From Marisa cornuarietis (lineage: Eukaryota; Mollusca; Gastropoda; Architaenioglossa; Ampullariidae): 64,000 bases of DNA. Made by a program: the position numbers and the translations under genes. Below the pieces are notes generated by a model, which did not search any database, had not been told where the DNA came from, and was given only the letters and a program-made list of their open reading frames with translations. Positions 50,284 to 62,200 of the stretch are shown in pieces; the first letter of the stretch is position 1, and the number at the start of each line of letters is the position of its first letter. Location of the stretch: assembly GCA_004794655.1 (NCBI GenBank), contig SMMW01000521.1:2014001-2078000 (forward strand), in the 5' to 3' direction.

Positions 50284-53200
50284 CTGTAAGTCAAGGGATT
50301 CCTTTTAGAAAGACAATATCTTAATAATAGAAGAACAGCGTTTTATTCGTTAGATGAGATTTCGTTGTTATGTTTAATTAAATAACTAAATAAGGTCACC
50401 GATCAAGTTGTCATTTTAATGTCTTAGGGCTCTGATAACTTTGGTCGAAAAAGGGAATACTGGTAGAGGCAGTGCAGGCATTAAAAATACAATTTCTCAT
50501 TATGAAGATATTTGTATCGAAATATACCCATTAGTTTGTACACAGGACTCTTCCTACTGATTCAATCATCAGAACCAATCGGTGAATAATATTTTATCAG
50601 ACAGTCATTAGAGACCCACCTTTTTTCTCTCCGTGTTTAGAGATCTCTGGACCGACTCTGTTTCTCACTGGAAAAGTTAAATTGCATAGGTTAGTAAGCG
50701 AGATTATAGACAACTGCTTAAATTTGTGTTGAGATGTGCAAAAAACGCGTCTGCAGCTAGAACATGCTTGACAGTTAAGTCACTATTAAGTACACATTAA
50801 ATATACAGATTTAAGAGGAAACACAGTATATATCCGACGTAATCTTTGTTTACTATCTCCAGAAACAAGTAAATAAGGTTTGCCACCTACCTGCCTCCTG
50901 CACACAAACACAAAAAAGAAACCCAAATTCAACTCACACTTCTGGCTCTTGTAGCAAGCAATGAAGATGGCAACAGCAAGACAAATAACAGCCAGAACGG
51001 AAAAGCTGCCTGCCACTGCAGCTACGAGCTTATCTCCAGATGACTGATCGTCATTTTTATGAGCTGATGCCATGCTGGTGGGTGGTGAGATGGGCACGAT
51101 ATCAGCCGATACATCTAGGATATACATGAAAGTCTTTGGTATGTTAGGTATGTTACCAAATTTCATACTCACTCCATCCTTCCCTCCCTCTTTCCCTCCC
51201 TCCTCCCCTCACTCAATCACCCACCCACTCACTCAAAAGATAGTCAAACAAAAAAAGAAGCAACGTTAATAACAGAAAGAACAATGTAAAGATTGAGGAG
51301 TATATTTCTAGTTGAGCAGAAGCATAACATCAACACAAGTAGTACCAGAGGAGAAAAAAAGATAAAATAATATCTTCACAGTATAAACAGCATCATGGGA
51401 AGACTGATCTACTCATATCAAGTAGGCAACTGTTCAGCAAAATACCTTTGCATTATATGTTGCTTTGTAGTAAACATAACAGAAACTAAATAAATGAATA
51501 AAAAAATAAATAAATAATGTTTACTTTCTGTTGGTAGTCCATATCTCTCTGTGGACGAACTTGTTTCTAAAGCTGAAAGAAATTCTGTGCTGCTGTCAGT
51601 AATACCTGCTGCTGGTGGAGCAGTGTTTCCTGTAGTAAGTTCGAGTTCAGATACATTTTTGGTAAAGAATGTTTGTACTGTGTATACATTATCAGCGTTT
51701 TCACTCGTCATATTGCTCGTTATGTTGATATTCAACCACTCTTTTAGTGTTGTTTCAACATTTTCTGACAAGGTGTTTGCTGTTCCTCCATTTCCTGAGT
51801 TGATGTTTGTTGTTTCTTTATGAAATACCTCTGAAGGCGTTGATTGACCCTTTGATAAATCACTAGCAGTTGCTACATCATTTGTTACTAAAGTTCCAGT
51901 TATTTCCCTATATTCTGATGTCAATATTTTATATTCTGTTATCACACCAGGCGGTGGGCTTTCTGATGTCATGTCACTGTTTGTTTCAACAAACGATGAC
52001 ATTGCCTCTGTTGAGGTTTGTGGATTTGTGCTTGATCTTTGGCTATACACTGGAGCTGTTATCTCACTGCTTGCTCTTTCATTATCCCTTGTAAAAGTAC
52101 TCTTTGTTGTCGCATCCTCACTCCGTCCATTCATTTCTGTTGTTTCATCGTTTGGCATACTCACTTCTCTTGTTTCACTAGTCCTTGCACTTACTGTTGT
52201 TTCGCTGTTGTTTGTCGTATATGTCGTTAATTTTTCATACGTTGTATTCATCTCTGTTGTCTCAACACTCGGATGAACATCTCCTGTTCTTTCGCTGTTC
52301 GTTGAGGAAACGGCTTCCACAATTAAAGTATTTGATGGTGTGGTATCTCCATTCATGTCAACTGTCGACGGGGGAGTTGTCTCTCTATATTCCGTTGTTC
52401 TTCCGTCCCCTGATACAGTAACTTTTGTGTAAAGATCCAAAGTATTTTCTATGCTAGATGTCTTGCCAGTCGTCACCCAATCTGCCGTAGGGACGTAGCT
52501 CAGAGAAATGTTCGTTTTGCATTGTTACTGATGGTTTTTGATCTACTTTTGCTTTTAATGTTTGCGTACCTGTAATACTGACAACACGCTTTGTTGAACT
52601 GGGTCCCGTTGGTCCAGTCATAAAAGATGTTATAGTTGTATCGTCATTTTCTGAGTAGTTTGTTTTCCTCGTTCTTTCATTAGTTATACCTGTTGGAATA
52701 AAGAAGTAAACATACATATTTTAGTAGCAATTAGTATAGGTTATCGTTATTTTTTTATAGCGCAGACCTGTTGTAAAATAAAATTCACTTTCTACTAGAA
52801 CAGAAAAAATGATATACGAGGAGCTTTCTGTAAAACCTCCAAGGCTTTCATCTTTTTTACTTTTCTTATCATAGTCTAAAACAGATGTTGAGTTTTTCAG
52901 AACTTGTACTTGCTGCTAGCTCTTTGTCCAAAAGACATTGTTGTTGTTTTTCGTTTTATTATTATTATTATTATTCGTAATATTAACACGTATTTTACAT
53001 TGTTTCAATCACTGCACACTGAAAAAAGAGTATATAAAGGTATCAGTAAAATGAGGGAGAATAAACATAATTAGTCGTGATAATCGGTACTTACTATGCT
53101 GCTAATCCTAACAGACCAAGAGAAGTTGTTGTTGTTATTGGTCACTAACATACATAGCTGCCTGACAATGATATATAATTTTCTTCAAAGAAAGATATAT

Positions 53201-56200
53201 TTTCCCATTCTGATTATGCTCGCTACCGGTGTAAAAGTAAAGTGTTTTGAAATATCATCGCAGATAAAATGTTACACTGAAGACTTTCAGTCATTATACA
53301 CTGAAAAACCTCTGGTTTTCAGACTCCAATATCTAATGAGAAGAAAGATGACGAAAGAATAAGTTAAAATGAGTGAAAATAAAACATTATTTCGAACCTA
53401 TAGGTACTTACTCCTTGCAGCAGAAGCAGGTCATTCAGTGTTAGCTTATGATTCGCGTTTGTCTGAAGTCTTAGCTTTACAGATGTTTGTTCACTTAAAT
53501 TATCTGATGAAATGTGCCCTTGCTTATTTTCTGTTGTTTTGTATACAGTTGGTGTCATTGATCAAAACGACTGCTTCTGTGTTCTCAGCTACGAGAGGAT
53601 CCATTTCAGTTGTTTTATACCTCAATAGGTTACTTTTTGATTCACTTTCTATCTGTCTCGGTGATGTTTTGCTATTTCCTAAGTTCACTGCACGGGTCAC
53701 CACATTCACATACTTTCTAGCTGTTTTTTATCTGTTAACCAATGTAATAAACTTGATTCAGCGTGTTTTGATCGGCTGATGTTGACTAATCTGTCTTTAC
53801 CGATGCTGGCTAATTTTTCTTTACGGATGCTGGCTCATCTGTATTTACTGAAGCTACGACATTCATGTTTGTCTTTGCTGACGACGTGGCAGTTATCTCT
53901 GGATGTACTGTGGAGTGGTAGTGATCCTGACCCTAACTGTCAGACAGGCATCAATCACTATTCTTACTATTTTTGTGTTATTAGTCTTTGTGTTTATGGT
54001 CTAAACTGCCAATGCTTCACAATGTTTTTTAAAAATTGTTCTTGTTTTACCATTCCGGTGTTCCTTCTTGTTTTCCAGGGTTACCCATTGCCATTTCATT
54101 TTACACTTGCTTTCGCTTGATAGGGAAAAGTGGACAGTCCATTAAAAAAAACCCCACAAAAGTTACTTTGACTGGTCTATTTGTATTAATATTTTACTGT
54201 TTATTTACAACCACTTAAAATGTATCTGAAAGTTGATTAAAGCTCATGTTAACGTTAATTACTTAAGCTGGCAATAAGGAAATGAAAATATCCGAAACAT
54301 TCAACTGATTTCGTTGACACTCACTTTGTGTATGATCACTGGTATAATCCATGACTGGTGTATGTACACTTGACACAACTGCTGTTGGGTTTTTAGACGG
54401 GAAAGTAGTTTCGTCGCCACCGTGCTGGTCCGATAGATTCTTTGGTGAAACATTAGTCATATCTAAAATAATAAAAGAGAAAAAAGTGTCTCTAGGACGA
54501 TGTAAGTAAACTTCAGCATGTGTAGAAACATTTCTGAATGCATGCTGAAAAGTTACAATTGTTTCGTAGAGATTCTTACCTCGTGTATGATGGCTGGTAT
54601 CAGGCGAGCTCGTAGTAATCACTCGTGTCACAGATGCTGTTGCATTTGGAAACCGGTGAGTAGTTTTATTGTTAATGTGGTGACCAGATGTATCTCTTGG
54701 TGGAATTAAAGTCACACCTTCAATCGAAAAAAATATTATTATGAAATAATAGATTTACATTAAAAATTGATATTAATAACACTATATATATATAGAGAGA
54801 GAGAGAGAGAATGCTTTCCTTCAGCATTACCAGGATTCCAAGCGTTGTAGAAATAAACAGGCCAACGAGCAAACAAATTTGTAAGATAAGCATAACAAAA
54901 TCCTAAACACAAACACAAACTGCTCGCGCACACAAACACACACTAGAGGCGACCGGCGTAGCCGGGAAAAAACATCAACGCTTCGCTTTATAAAAAGGTT
55001 TGACATCCGGAGGAAGACGCATGCTAGAATATACTTTAGTACAGAATCAGTTTAGGTAAGTTGTAATGAAGCGTTCGTATTTTAAACTTAATGCAATGAA
55101 GTGCGGTAATAAAGTCTTTAGAGGACAGCTTATTGAAACACCATATTGTAATCGTTATACAAACTGTACAAAACGTATGCAAATAAAAACAACGCCATTC
55201 TCACAACATTATTTTCGTACCTGGCTTCGCTTGACTTTCACGATTGTTAATGATCTCCCGGCATTCTATTTCTCCGTCCATGTCCTCCCAGCATGTGATC
55301 GCCACACTGAGCTCGCTGACTGTGCCATTTCTTGTCGCATTATAACATGAGTCCGGGTTCAGGCAATGGTCTGATCCACTCAAACATGTCCCCACCGCAC
55401 GTGACATAGTATTATGGACATAGTACCACTTGACGTCACTTCCGGTTTGAAGACCATGGCAAAGGTACGTGTATACTCTAGTGTTGTCGATTGAAGTTGT
55501 AACTTTCTCCCATTCTAAAAAAATAAAAGAAATTTTACTCCAGAACTAAGGTCGCACTTCAATCATTTATCAAACTGTGTTAATTTTTTATTTGATCGAT
55601 TACTTTACTAAGCAAAACTATTTTCAGACATAAGGTCAGAAACAAATGTGCGCGTGCGTTCGCATACAATTATAAATATCAACACACCTAGGAAGTTTGT
55701 GCTTGTAAACTTTTAGTTTAAGTGCACTGTTGGTAACTGATTTACTGTTCCGTTAAAATGTACATACCTGTGCTACTGGCAACACGATTTGTTGAACTGG
55801 GTCCGTTTGATGTAATCGTAGCAAATGTTATAGTTGAATCTTTATTTCCTAAATAGTTTGTTTTCGTCGTTGTGTCATTTTTTTCACCTGTCGGAACAAA
55901 GAGAAATGTATACAAATCTGTAGTAGCAAAAAATATAGCGTAGCTTTTTCTCTATTGCATACCTGTAAAATAATTTCATTTTCTACTAAAACAAAATGAA
56001 AGATACGTCCTCTGTAGAACCTATATATTCTTTTTTAAAAGGTAACAAAACAGTTTTTTTCCTTTTTTCCTTATTATTATATTATGACACAAATGTATGA
56101 ATTTTTCAGAACCTGCACTAATAGACATGTCGGCGATCAAAGGCGATGATCTGCTTTGTGTACTAGTGAAATCTTTAGAGGGCTGTGTCGTTATTGTAGG

Positions 56201-59200
56201 TACCAGTTTCTCGCCTGCAGATAGTAGAGAAATGATTGAAGTACAACTCATCTTTTGGCATCGTGTAAGTGCACAATTTATTAATATTTTAACAGAGACA
56301 ACAATGGCAAGGACGGGTAGAAATAACAGAAAAAAATGTGCTGAGAGGAAAGAACTTTGTAACGTCTTTAACGTCTTACTAACTTGCTGAGCTGAAGAAA
56401 AAGTTCCCACGTGATGAAGAAATGGAAACTGTTGGTTGTCTGGTAGATGTCACATGAGAGGCCCTACTGTTCACACCCCAGATTGTCTCATGTGTCGTTG
56501 CTGATAATCGTAACAGTCCAAGAGAAGTTATTGTTCACCAACATACATGGTTGTCTAACAATGTTATAATGTTAATTTAAAGAGTGATATTCTTTAGATT
56601 CTGCTTACGTCCACAACCAAAGTAAAAGTGGTTTAAATAGCTGCGCAGTCAAGAAGTTGCATGAAATACTTTCAATTACTGTACACTTTAAAATCCAAGT
56701 TTTCTGATTCCAATATCTAAAAAAAATATGATAAAATATTAGTAAAAACAAGTGAGAATAAACGAATTTATTCGTACTAATCGGTACTTACTCTCTGGAG
56801 CAGTAGCAGGTCTTTCAGTGTTTGCTTCGCGTTTTTCTGAAGTTACAAGCATCATTGATGTTTGTCTATTCAAATGTTCCGATGTCATGTACACATGCTT
56901 ATTTTCTGTCGTTTCGTAAACAGGCAAATTTGTTTTACTCGTCTCATCACTAATGAAAACTTCTTCTGTCGTCTCAGGTACGGGGAGATCCGTTTGGGTC
57001 GTTTCGTGTCTCAATAAATTACTTGTTGATTCACTGTTTTTCTGTTTGGCTGATGTTTCGCTATTTTCAATGTTCACTGTATTTGTCACCACATTCACAG
57101 AATTTCTCGCTGTTGATTCATCGTTCAACGTATTAAATGAAAATAATTCAGCAATCTCTTCCTTTACTGATGTCAGCCTATCCGCCTTTACTGATGTCGG
57201 CCAGTCTGTATTTACTGATGCTGGTTCTTTTGTCTTTACTGATGTCGGTCCATCTGTCTTTACTGATGTCGGCGCAGTTGTTTTTACTGATGTTGGCCTA
57301 TCCGTCTGTACCGATGTCAGTCTATCAGTCTTTACTGATGTCCGATCTGTCTTTACCGATGTCAGGCCATCTGTCTTTACTGATGTCGGCACCTCTGTCT
57401 TTGCCGATGTCGGCCAGTCTGTATTTACTGATGCTGGTTCATTTGTCTTTACTGATGTCGGTACGTCTGTCTTTACTGATGTCGGCACCTTTATCTTTGC
57501 CGATGTCGGCCAGTCTGTATTTACTGATGCTGGTTCTTTTGTCTTTACTGATGTCGGTCCGTCTGTCTTTACTGATGTCGGCGCAGTTGTTTTTACTGAT
57601 GTTGGTCTATCTGTCCTTACTGATGTTGGCCTATCCGTCTGTACCGATGTCAGTCTATCAGTCTTTACTGATGTCCGATCTGTCTTTACCGATGTCAGGC
57701 CATCTGTCTTTACTGATGTCGGCGCAGTTCTCTTTACTGATGTCAGCCTATCCATCTTTACTGATGTTGGCCAATCTGTCTTTACTGATGTCGGACCATC
57801 TATCCTTAGTAATGTCGGCCCATCTGTCTTTGCTGATGTCGGCCTATCTGTCTTTACTAATGTCAGCCCGTCTGTCATTACTGATGTTGGCCCATCTGTC
57901 TTTACTGGGCTATACATCTTTGCTGATGTCGGCTGATCTGTCTTTGCTGATGTCGGCTTATCTGTCTTTACCGATGTCGGTCTATCCGTCTTTACTGATG
58001 TTGTCCGATCTGTTTTTACTGATGTCGTCCCAGTTGTCTTTTCTGATGTTGGCCAATCTATCTTTACTGATGTCGGCCCATCTGCCTTTGCTGATGTCGG
58101 CCCATCTGTCTTTGCTGATGTTGGCCTATCTGTCTTTACTGATGTCGGCCCAGTTGTCTTTACTGATGTCGGCCTATCCGTCTTTACTGATGTTGGCAAA
58201 TCTGTCTTTAATGATGTCGGTCCATCTGTCCTTAGTAATGTTGGCTCATCTGTCTTTACTGATGTCGGTCCATCTGTCTTTACTGATGTTGGCCTATCCG
58301 TCTTTACTGATGTCGGCCCATGTGTATTTACCGATTTCGGCACCTCTGTCTTTGCCGATGTCGGCCAGTCAGTATTTACTGGTTCATTTGTCTTTACTGA
58401 TGTCGGTCCGTCTGTCTTTACTGATGTCGGCGCAGTTGTTTTTACTGATGTTGGTCTATCTGTCCTTACTGATGTTGGCCCATCCGTCTGTACCGATGTC
58501 AGCCTATCCGTCTTTACTGATGTTGTCCGATCTGTCTTTACCGATGTCGGCCCATCTGTCTTTGCTGATGTCGGCCAGTCTGTATTTACTGATGCTGGTT
58601 CTTTTGTCTTTACTGATGTCGGCGCAGTTGTTTTTACTGATGTTGGCCTATCCGTCTGTACCGATGTCAGTCTATCAGTTTTTACTGATGTCCGATCTGT
58701 CTTTACCGATGTCAGGCCATCTGTCTTTACTGATGTCGGCGCAGTTCTCTTTACTGATGTCAGCCTATCCGTCTTTTCTGATGTTGGCCAATCTGTCTTT
58801 GCTGATGTCGGCCCATCTGTCTTTACTAATGTCGGCCCGTCTGTCATTACTGATGTTGGCCCATCTGTCTTTACTGGGCTATACATCTTTGCTGATGTCG
58901 GCTGATCTGTCTTTGCTGATGTCGGCTTATCTGTCTTTACCGATGTCGGTCTATCCGTCTTTACTGATGTTGTCCGATCTGTTTTTACTGATGTCGTCCC
59001 AGTTGTCTTTTCTGATGTTGGCCAATCTATCTTTACTGATGTCGGCCCATCTGCCTTTGCTGATGTCGGCCCATCTGTCTTTGCTGATGTTGGCCTATCT
59101 GTCTTTACTGATGTCGGCCCAGTTGTCTTTACTGATGTCGGCCTATCCGTCTTTACTGATGTTGGCAAATCTGTCTTTAATGATGTCAGTCCATCTGTCC

Positions 59201-62200
59201 TTAGTAATGTTGGCTCATCTGTCTTTACTGATGTCGGTCCATCTGTCTTTACTGATGTTGGCCTATCCGTCTTTACTGATGTCGGTCCATGTGTATTTAC
59301 CGATTTCGGCACCTCTGTCTTTGCCGATGTCGGCCAGTCAGTATTTACTGATGCTGGTTCATTTGTTGGTCTATCTGTCCTTACTGATGTTGGCCTATCC
59401 GTCTGTACCGATATCAGCCTATCCGTCTTTACTGATGTTGTCCGATCTGTCTTTACCGATGTCGGCCCATCTGTCTTTGCTGATGTCGGCCAGTCAGTAT
59501 TTACTGATGCTGGTTCATTTGTCTTTACTGGTGTCGGTCCGTCTGCCTTTACTGATGTCGGCGCAGTTGTTTTTACTGATGTTGGTCTATCTGTCTTTAC
59601 CGATGTTGGCCTATCCGTCTTTACTGATGGGCGTCCATCTGTCTTCACTAATGTCGGCCCATCTGTCTTTTCTGAAGTCAGTCTATCTGTCTTTACCGAT
59701 GTCAGTCTATCGGTTCTTACTGATGTTGTCTTATCTGTCTCTCCTGATGTCGGCCCATCTGTTTTTACTGATGTCGGCCTATCCGTCTTTACTGATGTCA
59801 GCCCATGTGTCTTTACTGATATCGACACTTCTGTCTTTGCTGATGTCGGCCAGTCTGTATTTACTGATGCTGGTTCTTTTGTCTTTACTGCTGTCGGGCC
59901 ATCTGTCTTTACTGATGTCGGTGCAGCTGTTTTTACTGATGTTGGCCTATCTGTCATTACTGATGTCGGCCCTTCTGTCTTTGCTGATGTCGGCCTATCT
60001 GTCTTTACCGATGTCGGTCTACCTGTCTTTACTGATTTCGCAGCATCTGTCTTTACTGTTATCGGCCCAGTTGTCTTTACCGATGTCGGCCTATCCGTCT
60101 TTACTGATGTTGTCCGATCTGTCATTACTGATGTCGGCTCATCTGTATTTACTGATGTCGTCCCAGTTGTCTTTACTGATGTCGGCCCATCTATCTTTAC
60201 TGATGTCGGCCCATCTGTCTTTATTAATGTCGGCCCGTTTGCCTTTGCTGATGTTGGCCTATCTGTCTTTACTGATGTCGGCCTATCCGTCTTTACTGAT
60301 GTTGGCCAATCTGTCGTTAGTAATGTCGGCCCATCTGTCTTTGCTGATGTCGGCCTATCTGTCTTTACTGATGTTGGCATCTCCGTCTCTACCGATGTTG
60401 GTCTATCCATCTTCACTGTTGTTGTCAGATCTGTCTTTACTGATTTTGCCCCATCTGTCTTTACTGATGTCGGCCCAGTTGACTTTACTGATGTCGGTTT
60501 ATCCGTCTTTACTGATGTTGGCCGATCTATCTTTACTGATGTCGGCCCATCTGTCGTTAGTAATGTCGGCCCATCAGTCTTCACTAATGTCGGCCCTTCT
60601 GTTTTTGCTGTCTTTACTGATATTGGCCTATCCGTCTTTACTGATGGTGGCCCATCTGTTTTTACTGATGTTGGCCTCTCCGTCTTTACTAAAGTTGACC
60701 TATCTGTCTTTGTTGAGGTCGCCCCATCTGTCTTTATTGATGTCGGCCCAGTTGTCTTTATTGATGTCGGCCCCTCTGTGTTCGCTGATGTTTTTGTCGT
60801 AGCTGTTGGAGTGTTTACGATTATTATGGTACTGGGCCCTGTCTTGACTACTCTCGTGGTACTGGTGTCTGCCATCACTGTCAAAGTGGCGTCAGTCCCT
60901 GGTTTAACTGTCGGTGAGGCTTTGGTCCCTGTTTTTTCTGATATTACAGTATTGATTCCTGTCGTTACTGTGTGAGAGGTATCAGCATATGTCTTTACTG
61001 GTGAAATGACATTAGTCCCTATTTTTATTGTGGGGGCTGCATTACTCTCTGTCTTTACTGTGGGCGTGGCATTAGTCCCTGTCTTTAATGATATTGGGGC
61101 ATTTGTCTGTGTCTTTAATGTCGGAGTGGGGTCAGTCCTGATATTTGTTGTCAGAATGGCACTGTCTCCTGTATTAAGATATATTTTGGTATTGGTCTCT
61201 GTCTTTACTGTCGCAGTGGCATTAACCCCTGCCTTTATTGACATTGTGGTATCAGTCTTATATTTTACTGATGGCGAGGAACGAACCTCTGACGTAGTTC
61301 GATCAACTTCTGCTTTCACTGATGTAGAACGACTAACGCCTGTATTGGCTGGAGATCTGGTATCAGCCCTAGGCTTCACTGAGAATATGTCATCAACGTT
61401 TGCTTTTTCTGTAGGAACTGAATTTCTTGTGCTAATTGTAGGTTTTACCTCAGTTTGTGTGCTGATTGTATTCGCACCATTATTCAGTGTATTTCTTGTC
61501 ATTGTACTGCCACTTTGTGTTTCATCCAAACTTGTTTTCAGCGTAGATGCTTCACCATTCAGTGTTTTCGTGGTTGTCTTTTCAGCAACTGTTTCTTTGA
61601 ATGTCGTTGTTTCATCACGTGTTGTCTTTCCTGTTGTTGTTTTGTCGTTTTCCGTTCTCGCTAAAGTTGTTTCGTAATTGCGTATTTCTGCAAATGTTGC
61701 AATCTCATTCTTATTTGTTGTTATCAGAAGTTTTCTTGCTGTTGTTGTTCTTCCATTCGTCGTTACCGTTTTATCATTGGTTGCTGCCCCTGTCGATATT
61801 TCGGCATTGACTGATTTCATTGTAACTCGGTCATCAGTTTCTATCTTAGCTGCCAATGTTTCACCATTTATTCTTTTCACTGTCGTTGTTTCAACATTCA
61901 CTTGCTTGGTAGTCATCATTTTGGTGCTCATTGCTGTCATTGTAGCTAATTCATTATTATTGGATTTTCTATTTGTTGTTGAATTATTACTTAATTTTTC
62001 CATTGATGTTTCAATATTTCCTGGTTTCATTGTGGTCGTCTCGGCATTCTTGGTTTCCACTGCCGTTAATTGAATACCCAATAATGTCAATAGTGTTCTC
62101 TCGTTCATTGACGTTGTTGCTGTACTGTTAAGATCGGGTGGATTTGTTGACACCAAAGGAACTTTCGTTGTTACTAAGTTCCGTGCACTTTCAGCCGTTC

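Noticed and set aside
56021..56410. Frame starting MGTFSSAQQVSK with a hydrophobic stretch, as a second signal peptide inside gene H
   Set aside because: The hydrophobic part lies over 25 residues from the Met and is interrupted by a good acceptor for exon 3. No paralogue has it. Kept only as a caution about one gene or two.
57137..60802. Open frame of 1,221 codons on the plus strand (LLMSAHLSL repeats), and a further 327-codon one
   Set aside because: It is the antisense of the 24-bp array. A repeat length divisible by three keeps other frames open. It has no splice sites, start context or plausible protein composition.
60778..62073. Plus-strand frames rich in Val/Phe opposite the first part of the giant mucin exon
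   Set aside because: They mirror the Thr-rich minus-strand frame (ACN codons read as NGT on the other strand) and have no independent support.
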